Source of the DNA: Tretioscincus oriximinensis | Taxonomy: Eukaryota; Chordata; Lepidosauria; Squamata; Gymnophthalmidae | Reading direction: 5' to 3' | Assembly (NCBI GenBank): GCA_022410635.1 | Contig: JAJVDF010000230.1 | Span: 1,015,126 to 1,079,125, forward strand | DNA: 64,000 nt | Shown: piece after piece, positions 12,349 through 23,659 of the stretch | How positions within the stretch are numbered: position 1 is the first letter of the stretch | Layout of the letters: every line of letters begins with the position of its first letter | The notes under the pieces: generated by a model | Told to the model about the DNA's origin: nothing | Seen by the model: the letters and a program-made list of their open reading frames with translations, nothing else | The model's database searches: none | Position numbers and translations under genes: made by a program

Positions 12349-12550
12349 ATGGAATCATAGAGTTGAAGGGACCTCCACAGTCACTGGGTCCAATCCCCTG
12401 CTCAATGCAGGATTCACTGAATTATCCGAGCAGATGGCTGTCCAGCCTCTGATTCTGAAGGGGCTCTTCTGCTCTATCAAGGAAGTCCTCTGCCTCACTA
12501 ATGAGTTTCGGTGTGGACACTCTCTTCTCAAGACTTGCACATTTGCACAG
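12349..12550 (-). mobile_element. CR1 LINE, 3' end of the classic type
   Basis: Read on the plus strand it begins ATGGAATCATAGAGTTGAAG, then GGGACCTCCA, GGTCCAATCCCCTGCTCAAT and GCTGTCCAGCCTCTG. This order is the reverse complement of the well-known CR1 3' untranslated region of birds and reptiles, whose tail is an ATTCTATGA-type octamer. It is a different subfamily from the TTCTTATG-tailed copies in this window. The upstream part decays after about 12470. Confidence 0.7.
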
Positions 12551-12654
12551 TAAACATAGTACATACGTACTATGCAAATAACAAAGTGGTTCCTCTCCGC
12601 TTCCATGTTGTATAAAGTAAGCTGATATAATGTTAAGAAATGGCATTTCTTAAG

Positions 12655-12838
12655 AGGTGAGCACCCTCTACGGGCCTCAGCTTCAGCCAACCCAATTTGA
12701 AAACGAAAGCAATTTTGTGAGTAGATAAATGGGAACCTGCACAATGTGACCGGGGGGTGGTGGGGGGAGAGAGTTAGAAATCTTTGGGTGAAAATTAACA
12801 TTGTAAGCTGCTTTGGAAAAAAGTGGGATATAAAAGAC
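12655..12838 (+). mobile_element. SINE-E, 5'-truncated relic
   Basis: The order GTGAGCACCCTC, CAGCCAACCCA, GTAGATAAATGGGAACC, then GTAAGCTGCTTTGGAAAA and GTGGGATATAAAAG follows the 3' half of the complete SINE-E copies at 33991 and 59514. The tRNA-like head is missing. The element runs straight into the trinucleotide array that forms its expanded tail. Confidence 0.65.
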
Positions 12839-12874
12839 ATTATTATTATTATTATTAGTAGTAGTAGTAGTAGT

Positions 12875-12972
<98 letters not shown>

Positions 12973-13009
12973 CAGGAACAGCAGCAGTAGTAGTAGTAGT
13001 AGTAGTAAT
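12839..13009. repeat. Compound trinucleotide array ATT/AGT/AGC
   Basis: About 170 bp of uninterrupted triplets that change register from ATT to AGT to a long AGC (CAG) block, then back through AGT and AGC to AGT. It starts exactly at the 3' end of a SINE-E relic, so it is best read as an expanded SINE tail. The poly-serine and poly-alanine reading frames across it are by-products of the triplet period. Confidence 0.9.
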
Positions 13010-14689
13010 TACACACACCCCTGTGGCTTTCTACAAAGTTGCAAATGGTTATTAGGCTAATATCACATTATTTGCTAATCAAAATTAGCTTTGACTCACA
13101 CAACGCCTCTAGGGCAGTCGTATTAGGAACATGTTAAGGTCTGTGGTATGAACAGAAATCATGTGCATGTTTTTAAAAATGTAAATAACCGTTATTTTGC
13201 CCAGAGTCAATTGTTAGAAACTTACATTAATGAACGTGTCCAGCTTGATCATTTGCAACAAAATAGGTTAATAAGAGTATTCTAGGATGATTGGTAAGGA
13301 GATGTGTATGTCTATGAAATTTTGTGTACTGGAAAATCTATACAGCAGGTGTTCAGTGAACTATCCCAGGAGAATATCAGGATCACCATAGAAATATGTA
13401 GCAATCCCATAAGCATTTTTACCTGTCAGCAGATGCAGCTGGAAAGATATTCCATGTTTTATGAAGCAAACCAGCCCTAAATGGCCCCATCAAATTTGCC
13501 CTCTGAGGCAAGGCCATTCAGGCCACCATTGTGCATTACAGTAGGATCTGGAAGCACTGAAGCAGTTCGTCCAGACAGTCCCTAAATTAGAGCTGTGTGC
13601 CGTGCCCTCTGTTGTACTCCATCTGCAAAGCCAGCTCTAATCCTTTGCAGAGATCGGATAAGCAAGACTGAAAGGAAGCACCCGGTCTCTCGAAAAGGCC
13701 AAATGTGAAAGACTCTGCTCAGGCACAGCCTCCCAAATCCCAGCCACATTCCAGAACAGACAAGAGGCTAAGATGGCTGAAGTTTGTACAGCTGTGTGGC
13801 TGAAGTGAAGGGCCTTTTATTACAATGGTTCCCAAGGGGAGCCCTGTTCTGACCCGAGGCCAAAAAACCCAGAATGACGAAGTAAGTGCCGGGCAAGCGC
13901 GCACTAGCTAGACCCCGAGTATGCTGGCTGCAGCTGCTCAGCCCCCTCCCCTAGCACAGGTGATGAGCATCCCTTTTGCAAACGGGGACGGAGGAGGCAC
14001 CTGAAGAGGCGTGGGAGGGGTATCAGACAGAGCAGGCATTCATCCCAGGCTGCTTTAATTAGATCTGCTTGACCCCTCCCTTCCCCCAGTAGAAAAACAG
14101 CCAAGCACAACATTCATAATTTGCCAAAAAAGCAGGGAAAGCATATTTTTCCTTGCTGAAAAGGAAGCGTCGATAGTTCATCCTCTGCCAGTCTTTGAAA
14201 ATGTTCCCAGGCTCCTCCAAACTGAAGGAGAATTTCTCACATGGGCTCCCACTGGACTGAAGAGTCCATCAAGTATGGCGCTGCTTAAATGATGGCTAAA
14301 GGATGAGTTTCTTCCAGAAAGACATAATATGTGGGTTCAAATTAATTTTCCTTTAAATAGCTGTTATTTACCTGTTTCTGTTTTACTTGTATTTAATCAC
14401 CCAGTTAGTTTGATTTTGTAAGCTACCTTGGAAATCTGCAGAGATAAAGATATTAATTTGAAAAAGTAAGCAAGAAAAGTAAACAAGAACAATTTATGAA
14501 AAAGAACAATATTTTTCATGGTGAACTACACTGTAAATGTACAGATCATAGACAATAGGTACCTGAAAAGAGCCACATCTTGAAAAGAGAATAATGTCTT
14601 TTCCTACTTATCAATAAATAGATGTTCAAAAGTACAAGAAGCAGAGTCTGTTTCAACCCGAATGGAATCAGCTTATGCAACCTTCTGTT
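13010..14689. other. Unique DNA, no gene seen
   Basis: About 1.7 kb without a repeat I can name. Base composition is closer to balanced between 13400 and 14130 than in the neighbourhood, with a CAGGTG E-box (13958) and a TTTAATTAGATC homeobox-like site (14053). That could fit a conserved regulatory element, but the sequence alone does not show conservation. Confidence 0.4.
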
Positions 14690-14839
14690 CTTCGCTTCAC
14701 AACAGAGACCTTGTGAAGTAAGTGGGGCTGAAAAAGCTCTGAAAAACTGTGACTAACCCAAAGTCATCCAGGTAGCTTTTGTGGAGAAGTGCAGAATCAA
14801 ACCGAGAGTCTGACACTCTAACCACTACACCAATGGCTT
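14690..14839 (-). mobile_element. SINE-D, diverged copy
   Basis: On the minus strand the tRNA-like head ends at 14839, the B-box equivalent GGTTTGATTCT is at 14793-14803, and the CTTCACAAGGTCTCTG-type block closes the recognisable part. The TAACCACTACACCA segment is the reverse complement of the A-box region. The 3' tail is not recognisable. Confidence 0.65.
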
Positions 14840-16987
14840 ACAATGTTAATTTTTGCCCAAAGGATTAGATCTGTTCCATCTTTCCCACCAGATTTGTGGT
14901 GGTATGCATTAATCTACTTGAAATGTAGATTGCAAATGTACTTTCTTTCAAAGAGCTGAGTTGGCTGAAGCTGTGGCCAGTAGAGGGCACTCACCTCTCT
15001 CCATGGATGATACAGGACTTGCATGGAAGACTGTCTCTTAACTTCTGAGCATACTCTGTCTGCATGAATGGACCTGGCCCAGACAACCCAAAAAGGCTCC
15101 CTATATGGGAAAGGGATACATGTTTTTTAAAAAGTCTGCCAGTGTCAATCCATGAGTACATCAATTCAAGAGCTATGTGGAAAGATTCATGACTTCACGT
15201 TATGGGCCAATTTAGCAGGGGACCTACTGTATTTCAGCAGTGTACCAAATTGTGCCATTGAAATAGGTCCCTGTTATCTCTGAGACCAAGAATTTTAATT
15301 CTTCATCGTCAAAGCCCTTACAGCAGCATCTAAAGCTCACACAAACTTTGGAATTGCAAGGCAACCATAGGGCCATCAAAGCCATTTGAAAAGTGGACAG
15401 CCTTATTCTGGGTCATCTGGACCATGCAGTTTGGAAACTATTCCAGTAGAAACTATTCCACCTGAAGTGATTTCAGGGCAGATAAATACAATTTAAGGCT
15501 CCCCAAATGGAAAGATCAAATATTATGAAATTCACTTTGGGAAGATGTTCATATTATAATTCAGCTGAACACTCCTCCACTATATTTGTAAAGGATAAAA
15601 GAAAGGGTTAACATACTCCAGAGGGCAAGATCCAGCCCAGCCTGTGAGGCATGGGGAAGATAGCAACTTGCAAGTCTCTGCGTGCGCAGGCGTGCACACA
15701 CACACCAAGGAAATGACTTTGCTGTACCACATTTTGGTCACTCATCTCCCATTTAGGTGGAGGCACCGTAGCAGAGATCTTGAATGTCCAGAACAACAGA
15801 ATGTAGCCACCAGCCTCCAAGTCAAATATTTCAGGTTGGATTGAAGGCAATACATGTCCTACTTTATAGAAAACCATATTTTGAAGGGAATTTCATTTGG
15901 AAATGTTCTTCTTTCCCTAATTTATATGCCATACATTTCCAATTCACTTTAAAGATAGGTTTTAGTGACCTAGAAAATTCAGTTCTTTAATGCACTGGGC
16001 AACAACAATTTGCTAAATATAACGTTACCTCCTCCTACGTAAATGATTGTAAGACATCTAAGGAAATTGTACTTGGCAAGTTGTCACATTTTTAAAGGCA
16101 CACTCCAAGTGAGATCCTACTTACTGTTTCATTTTCTTCCTATCAGCAAAATGTGCAAACGAGCATGTTTTCTTTTTTTGCTCTATTTCATATTTAAAAT
16201 GCTGATGAGTCTGTTGCATATCCTTTTCCTCCTAACCCTTCTGGAGTTTTAATATTCCAATCACAGCCCAGCCAGCCAGCTGTTGCTCAGCATGACGGCC
16301 TTTATTAGTCAAAGCCTTTGTCGCGCTTAATGTGTTCAGCATGGCAAACTGTCTTATGTGGCATCCTTGACCAGGAGGATCATTATGCAACAATGTGCTT
16401 GCCCAACAAAAATTGTGAGTAAACTGACATTAAAATGATTTGTTAAAGTCCAGATTCACAAAGAGCAGTCAACCTCACAATTTTATTGTAATATTTGGCG
16501 TCACTGTGAAAACCTCCATTCCTGGAGTCATGACTAACCCAAGTTTTTTTAAAGCTTCTAACCATTATAATTGTTTTTTTTTAAAAAAAACCAAATACTG
16601 TAGAACTGCTGGTTAATGTGCCTTAAATATAAATAAATCTTGCATTTACTACTGTTAAGGAGCTTTAAGGGTGTCCCCAGACTGCAATACAGGATCTTAA
16701 CCAGATTCCACAATTGCCTCTTGCCTCCTTGACCCCAGACTCCTGCACCTTCCACACTTACATCAAGTTCCATCCATTATCATGTAGTTTGGGACTACCA
16801 GAAGTTAGCAACATTTCCCCCCCCCACCCACCCCCACATTTGGCTGGCTTCTGGTAACCCCAAATGATCTATCCAAAGAGGAAATTAACGAGACATCAAG
16901 GTAAGACATGATGTAGGACTGATCCAGAATTAATGTTCACATCAGATCTAAAAAAGACTTGATTAAACATAAATGATAACAGCAACT
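14840..16987. other. Unique DNA, includes a possible conserved element
   Basis: About 2.1 kb with no named repeat. The part from 16030 to 16560 has an even base composition, no simple repeats and clusters of factor-site-like words (see the findings). No open frame longer than 89 codons and none with a motif. Confidence 0.4.
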
Positions 16988-16989
16988 TA

Positions 16990-17112
16990 GGCTGTATCCA
17001 CACATATTTCACAATATTTCATAATAAAGCATTGTGTGAGCTGCTTTATTGCAGAATATCCATGCTTTATCACAATAATATAGTGGAATAAATAAGTGAT
17101 GTGGGAACATTT
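16990..17112. mobile_element. MITE-C, short inverted-repeat element
   Basis: Starts GGCTGTATCCACACATATTT, has GCAGAATATCCATG in the middle and ends with AATAAGTGATGTGGGAAC. These blocks match the copy nested at 55717-55849. The sequence is flanked on both sides by TA (16988-16989 and about 17113-17114), which would suit a Tc1/mariner-type target, although TA pairs are common by chance. Confidence 0.6.
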
Positions 17113-17114
17113 TA

Positions 17115-20100
17115 GTCTCAAAATGAAGCAATGACCTTTGTTTGTATTACATGACAAGTTGGCCATTCATCTTCTCACAGAAAAGTAGCATTTTTTTAAT
17201 TGAGTGGCACGTCCATGTGTTGCACATTTATTCAGGATTGAACCCAAACAATTAAACCCAAAGGTCAAATAAGACTCCATGAATCCAAAGCATTATACAC
17301 TCAAAGGTCAGCCACAACAGCCTGGAAACCATTGCTTAGACTGACAGAAGAATCTCTGTTACAGGAAACCCAACACCATTGCTCAGTTTTCTGCAATAGT
17401 GATATTACAAGATTGCAAGCAAATAACCCACAGCTGTATTAGCAACGTGACCGAATCGTATGGCATTCCCAGTATACTGCCGAGGAGATCATAGATTTTA
17501 GTCCATGTCTGGAAACAGTGTAACCCAGAATGCAAGTGCAGAAAATACTTTGAAGAAGATAGAATTAGTATTGAATCCTGTTTCTTTTCTTCCGCCACAC
17601 ATACACTGTGAAGTACATTTACTAGTACCTCTACAGCCATCAAATAGGATTAATTTGAGAGGTTTGAGGAGCAGAAAGGAAGGGATGGGGAAATAAAAAG
17701 GCAAATATCCAGCGGTGGGTGTTCCAAAGAGAATGTGTAATGGCGAGCTGAGCTTTTAACCTTTCATTCAGTCTTTGGCTCATTCACCCTTCATGCATAT
17801 CTCCCCACCAACACTTTGTCAGCTTACCTGCAACTCCTAGGCAAAGCGGAATCCCCTCCATTTTTTGACCAAAGTTGCTCCCCTCCCTTCATCCCCCCCC
17901 CAAAAAAAAAACAGATTTGCAGCTACGTAGTTTTGTAAATGTCTTCCTTGGGAATGAAGCTCCAATTACCCAAATGCAGTGGCAGCAGCATGACACTCTT
18001 CAAAACTTGTGCCAGCTGGCAAATGATGATCAAGGAGTCATTTCCATGGCCCACATTTGCACAACTACATGGTTTCCTTGACTATGAGGTTTTGTCAATG
18101 TTTAAAATAGAATAATCTATACAGTGGTCTGGAGTACTTGTGAGAATGAAGTATGAGTTTGGGGATTCTTGAGCTCTGGTTGGAAGAAAAAATGAACAAA
18201 AATCATGAAAGTGACAGAAATAACAACTGAAACAAATACTAAATGCTTGTTAAGAAAACATAGCCACTATTCTGCCATTTCTGCAGCAGGAATCAACGTT
18301 TGCCAATGGAAGTGTAAAAGACAAAAATAGGTCCAAGCCTTGTCTAAACTGGTCACTTTCCTGCTCAGTTTAGGGTAAATCACCCCCTCCCTTCTAATAC
18401 CCTCTAATTGGTATTTTAACATTCCTGGTCCTCCATGTCAAACAAGGGGCAATTACACTCTCGAGTGAGCACAAAACAGAACTTGCATAATATAGGGTTG
18501 TACTCTGGGAGCAAAAGAACATTCCTAGTGCAACAGCATTTAGCAACAAATAGCACTTTTAATGTTCCTTCACAGGGCTGACGGTTAATTAAGTTCTGGC
18601 ATGGCTCTGCATATGAACCCATCGCACCCAAACAGTCTTGCGCCATGGTGAAAGGGATTAAATGGATTGTGCAAACAGATCCTAGGGAGGGTAAATTTAG
18701 AAGAGAAAAATAAGCACAAGGTAAGTTGTTCTCGGACATGGCCAAGTTACTATCTCATAAATCACCCTCTGCAAGTGAAAGCTGCGCACGGATGGGTGAA
18801 TTTAAGAATCCCAAGGCACATAACTAAGAAGTTAATATTGTAGTTGAAAAAACATGTTTATATAGAAAGAAGCATCACTTCAACTCTCAGTGCTGAGGGA
18901 AATGGGCTACAGGGTTGCTGGGTTAGGCAGTGAGAAGATTATATGTGCAAATATGTGTGTGTTCACTCATGTACACACATATACATAGTGCCATGCTTTT
19001 GATCCCATAGGTGGAGTACGAGTTTTGGAGTTCTTGATATCTGGTTTGGAAAAGCAAAACTGAGGTTTGCTGCATGCTCCACTCATGTTCTATATTATTC
19101 CAGCACTACTGTTTGGCAGAACGCATTTGCACTTGCTGGATGTGTTTCACTTTACAATATGAAAATGCATGTTGATCTTCTAAAACATTCTACAATCTAG
19201 ACAGCAAGAGAAAAATGCAAGATTTTCTTTAGGTCCTGCAATCTTCTCTTGCCAAGACACCACCAGGTTTCTGTGGTCTGTTGTGTCACCATTGCTTATC
19301 TACAGGGCAGCCACTAGAACAAATTGAAGGCCATGAATCCCCTGGAGCGTCCCCAGATGTGGTTTCCACAGGAGGACCCCAGTTCTATGGCCATGGTGCC
19401 ATCACATTCCTCATTTCCAGAGGTACACTATGGTGTGCAGAGCCCACAATACAACAAAGCACCTGACATAGTTCAAAAGGACCAAAAGGAAGCTTCCACA
19501 GATTCCAGAACACACTGAACTTTTCAAATCACAGTAGATTCAAGTAGAGGCAACGTTATCTTTCTGGTTAGTGTTTTAAGAAATTGTCCTTTCTATCTTC
19601 ATTCTTCTCCTAAAGATTTTCACTAGTCCAGTTCTCACTAAGGGTAAAAAAGAGAATTAAACTTTGCTCTGGTTTTTTTCTCCCCTGTGCAGCCAATGAA
19701 CTGGGCTCTGGGAAAGGGGGAAATGTGAAGTGAATTCTCATTCACTTTGCTTTTCTCCCAGCCATTCATTAGAATTCTTACCCAGTTAAAGCCAATATAC
19801 AGACAAGGTCAAATATAAATTCTGCAGAAGTGATGATGAGGAAGAATTCACTGGTGTCGTGAGACTCTCACATTTGACCATCTGGATGAAGCTCTGATCA
19901 GTTTTGAGTATGTGCTTTCGTGGGTCACTACAGCCGTGGTCCAATTGCTGAAGTTCCCCCTATGCTGCCCAGACTTTTTCCTCTGTTGGTTGCCATCTGA
20001 ATCAACTAAATTCTTTGGCCAGCAGTATTGAATAAAGACACAGTGTTTATCTGCAAGTCAGGCCATGTATACTGTTTGTGGTTTGCAATTCCTATTTAAC

Positions 20101-21250
20101 ACAAACATGGGAATGGCGCGAGAGATACACATCAATCTCATATCCACTTGACCATCACATGGCAGTTTCGTGGGGTAGGTAACCCTTGGCCACCATCCTT
20201 TGCTGATCATTATGGGACGTATAATCACAACCTAAGTCCTGTTACTTATTGCTCTTCACCAAGCCCATTAAAAGTGATGATTGTTGCCTTTTTTTAGAGG
20301 GGGAGGGATCTGTACGTACCATTGTTTATTATTTACAGATGTATAAATATTCCATATGGAGACTTGAACTGAAGCTTAAAGCCAAGAATGGGGTTCACAA
20401 AGAGCTCCGTGGAATTAATCCTCAGACGGAGGCTTAGGGAGGCTTTAGACTGCTGGTGTTCAATGCAAGCCATTCTCCCCACCACACCACCTGCTCTCGT
20501 CTCCTCTTGCACCCTTGAGGCAGAAGGGGTCAATTTCATGCTACTCCTTATCTTCCTCATCTGAACCCTTTGCTGAGTTTCCCACTACATGCCTTCCGAC
20601 CACTTGTCACATCTGGAGAAAAGGGGAGAAGCAACAACATGGGGAATTGTATGCAGCACAGAATTCCTATTAACCTTGTCAAGCTTTAGGCAGCATTCTG
20701 TAGTGCTGTACTGTTTCACGGGAGGATGTATACTATTAAACTGCTTGCAATCAGGAGTAAACCTGGAATTTTGCATTTTTAAAAAATATACACAACTTAT
20801 TACAAAACATGTTGTTTTCTACTTAATTGTGTGCAGTAAAGATACAGGAGAAATTGGAAGGAACCCAAAGCTTTATTTGCCAGCGTTACCCAGCCCCTCA
20901 CTTACATTAAATATTTTATTGTAACAAGTAGGTAAGTCCTAGATGTAAGGCAGATTCCATCACAATGCAAAACTAAAAAGTAAAGTTTATGTACAATGGT
21001 TTCCTCTCCTGAAAGTAGGAGAATTACCAGTGCTTCATACAATGCCAGCGTAGTATTACTTTGGGGTGGGAATATCTAGATTTTTTTCCATATTCAATGA
21101 CAAAGTTTAATATCTCAAAATAACCTGCCTAATACATACCTTGAATAAAAGATACTTTACCTCAGGTAAGCATACTTTGACTGCAGCCACACTTCTATTT
21201 ATTCTCTACTTTGGGGTCTTCCAGAATAAATGGATATCCATGGGTAGTCC
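17115..21250. other. Unique DNA with one possible short exon
   Basis: About 4.1 kb without a repeat I recognise. Poly-C/poly-A runs occur at 17885-17911. The only segment with an exon-like arrangement is 19280-19518, listed separately. Other open frames are at most 111 codons and lack motifs. Confidence 0.45.
19333..19518 (+). other. Possible short exon or chance open frame of 61 codons
   Basis: An ATG at 19333 with G at position -3 opens a 61-codon frame beginning MNPLERPQMWFPQED and ending at a TGA (19516-19518). A CTTATCTACAG sequence ending at 19304 could act as a splice acceptor, and a GGTACACT at about 19421 or the frame's own stop could end it. The residues are proline-rich and hydrophilic and match nothing I recognise. 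The pyrimidine tract is weak and no neighbouring exon was found, so chance is the more likely explanation. Confidence 0.15.
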
Positions 21251-21258
21251 AGAACAAA

Positions 21259-21416
21259 CAAGGATGTAGCTACTATAGCATAAATCAGGGCAGTGCCCCA
21301 GGGCTCCCAGGGTCAGGGGCCTGACCATTTTAAAATAAAAATTTAAATTTTCAGGCTCCTGGGGCCCCATTTTGTTTATCTGCCCCGAGGCCCCTGAGAA
21401 TCTAGCTACACCACTG
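21259..21416. mobile_element. hAT-type MITE, 158 bp
   Basis: The right end reads CTAGCTACACCACTG and the left end CAAGGATGTAGCTAC, an inverted pair of the common hAT form CAGTGGTGTAGCTA. Inside, GGTCAGGGGCCTGA faces GAGGCCCCTGAGAATC. The flanks AGAACAAA (21251-21258) and AAAACAAA (21417-21424) agree at 7 of 8 positions, the size of a hAT target duplication. Too short to code for anything. Confidence 0.7.
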
Positions 21417-21424
21417 AAAACAAA

Positions 21425-22003
21425 GCCCCTTCGGAAATGCTTTATTCTGAAATAGTGAAAAATAGTGAAACAAAGAAGCAGCATCTAGATAAGTTCTAGT
21501 TACCAGCTCTCAATGTCTGTTGGCTGGAACTACTCAATCTCGAATCAGTTCCTTTCTGTGAAATTACACATGGTGCTCTTCAAGTAAATGTTTCAATTTG
21601 GCATACACAACAGCTGCTTACATCTCATCCAGTCTGATAGCATTTTGCCAAACCATCTGTGTGCACGTATTACACACACAAAATATAAAGTTAGCCCTAT
21701 TGAATCAAGCCGTAACACATCTAACCCAACACCCTGTCTTGCATAATAGCCTACTAATTACTGGGCATTCTTGAGCAGAAGACAATGGCAAAACCTAGTC
21801 CTGAATATCTGCAAATGGTCCGTAGAGATATCCTGCTTTCGTACCATTCATAGATTTCTGTTTTGACTATCTCTTCCTAAACCATGCCACCCACAATGCC
21901 TTATACTGTACAAAAAGTGACAAGACCCAGTCACATCACCATAAATGACTCCATTTCATGACACACACTTCTGATTTAGTGTTCCATCAATTCTTCTTTC
22001 TTA
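21425..22003. other. No recognisable feature
   Basis: About 580 bp of AT-rich sequence. No named repeat and no credible open frame. Confidence 0.5.
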
Positions 22004-22470
22004 GACTGACTAACCCTTTTGGTGGGGGGGGGACCTGGTTTTGGGATGTCTACCCCGCCCTCCTGGGGGGCGCCATTTCCCCAGTTTTTGCTGAGGAAAA
22101 AAATAATTTTTTTGATTTTTTTTTTAAAAAAACTGAACCATCACTAGGGGGCGCTGGCATCTGGGGCCAGCTCCTGAAGGTACACTCCCCTCAGTAAAAA
22201 ATAAAAATTCTCATGCACTTCAAACAATTCTTGCACATTTAAAAAATGTTTTTTTNAAAAAAACAATACTCTACACTAGGTGTCTGTAGCAACTGGGGCC
22301 AGCTCCTGAAGGCACCCTCCCCTCTGTAAAAAAAATTTAAAAATCTGATGTACTTAAAAATTTCTCACACACTTAACAAAATTCTCACATGCTTCACAGT
22401 AATTTGCATATTTATGAATTAGCATGAATATTAATTACACCGGTTTGGGCCTCAGAAAATCTGGTCAGTC
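22004..22470. mobile_element. Putative Tc1/mariner-like non-autonomous element with internal duplication
   Basis: Left end GACTGACTAACCC and right end GGTCAGTC form a short inverted repeat, flanked by TA at 22002-22003 and 22471-22472. The interior holds two direct units, about 22158-22260 and 22294-22390, each with CTGGGGCCAGCTCCTGAAGG followed by CTCCCCTC and an A-rich part. An N at 22256 lies in a T/A homopolymer. The TA flanks and duplicated body are seen; the superfamily is a guess from the flank length. Confidence 0.45.
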
Positions 22471-22472
22471 TA

Positions 22473-23050
22473 TCTTTCTTTGTCCACACTTTTTAGTTTC
22501 CCTTCTCAGTCTGTAGACAGAGTACTGTTTTCCTCTTTAGCCTCTCATCCTTCCTCTTATTTGTGGACTGGGTCACATGAATTGTTTTGAACTACACACA
22601 AATGATAAAAAAAAAATGAAATACTTGTAAGCATAGGTTTGTAAGTATAGGCCACAGGCTTTAACATGATTAGCAGGTGCTTTTATAACAGATTTATGTG
22701 AGCTGGCTTCTCCCATGAATGGGGAAAGAGGCCTGGCATGAATTTAGCAGATGGGAGGACAAGAATAGTGGTGTTCACTTCCTGTTCCATTTTTGTGTAT
22801 GTGTTTTTAAATTAAAACATAGATCTCCCGAAGTTTGGATATGAGCATTTATGTCAGTTTCAAGGGAACCCAAAAATGAAGGTTGTTCCTTTTGACAGAT
22901 AAATGGGGAAGGAAACAATCATGGAGCCTCCTCCACTTGACATTTTCCTACCTAGTTCTTACAGGGATGTTACAACATCATGATTCTTCTGCCAAAAGTG
23001 GAAATGAAGTTCCTTGATTGCTAATTCTTTCAGACATCTGTGCAAAACAG
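22473..23050. other. No recognisable feature
   Basis: About 580 bp. It may include the diverged left part of the family-A repeat that becomes recognisable at 23051, but I cannot place its start. Confidence 0.4.
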
Positions 23051-23360
23051 CCTGTATTCCCCTTCTCAAGCCTTCTTGTGCCTCTTTGTTAATGGGAGGA
23101 GACATTATCTTACAAGAAGATTCTAGTACAAGAGAGAGAATGCATTATTTACTTCCTGGTTACTCAGGGCAGAAGCCAAATTGCATACTGAGCATGCTCA
23201 GAATTTACTTCCTGGTTTAGTCGTTTTGTCTGTTCCATGTGGATTTAAAGGTTTTCTGGGGGGTTTTCTGAAAGGATGAAGGTAGGTATGCTGGGGTTAG
23301 CCAAGTGGTTCTTTTGGAACATGCCACTGAGGTTTTTAATACATCATGTGAAAGTGGCCC
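23051..23360. repeat. Family-A dispersed repeat, longest copy
   Basis: The block TATTCCCCTTCTCAAGCC matches 57376 onward. The block CTGAGCATGCTCAGAATTTA, then TGTCTGTTCCATGTGGATTT and AAAGGTTTTCTGG, matches 51476-51638. The copy ends near ATGTGAAAGTGGCCC. No open frame spans it, so it is likely a non-autonomous transposon; I do not see its terminal repeats clearly. Confidence 0.6.
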
Positions 23361-23659
23361 AAGTAAAGGGAACGATTTAATTTCAAAATTAAATTGAAAA
23401 GTGTAGGGGAAACCCATTGGTATGAGCTAAATAATATCCTTTACAGCTGAGGTGAGGAACATATTTAAGATGTTAAATCTAGTATTCAGAGTTCCTGAAG
23501 AAATGTGAATAGAGGTTCAGAACATTGTACAGGAAGCAGCAATTAAAGACATCCCAAAGGAAACGATAAGCAAGAAAGCATAATGGCTATCTCATGAGGC
23601 TTTGCAAATAGCTGAGGAAAGAAACAAAGAGAAAGACAGAGGGGGAAAGTGAAAAATAA
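23361..23659. other. No recognisable feature
   Basis: About 300 bp between the family-A repeat and the foldback element. Nothing named. Confidence 0.5.

Noticed and set aside
12683..13060. Long poly-serine and poly-alanine/threonine reading frames
   Set aside because: They are the triplet array read in frame on each strand; no flanking coding sequence supports a protein.
19620..19810. Possible inverted repeat around GAGAATTAAACTTTGC and GAATTCTCATTCACTTTGC
   Set aside because: The pairing words are in direct rather than inverse order and too short to support an element.
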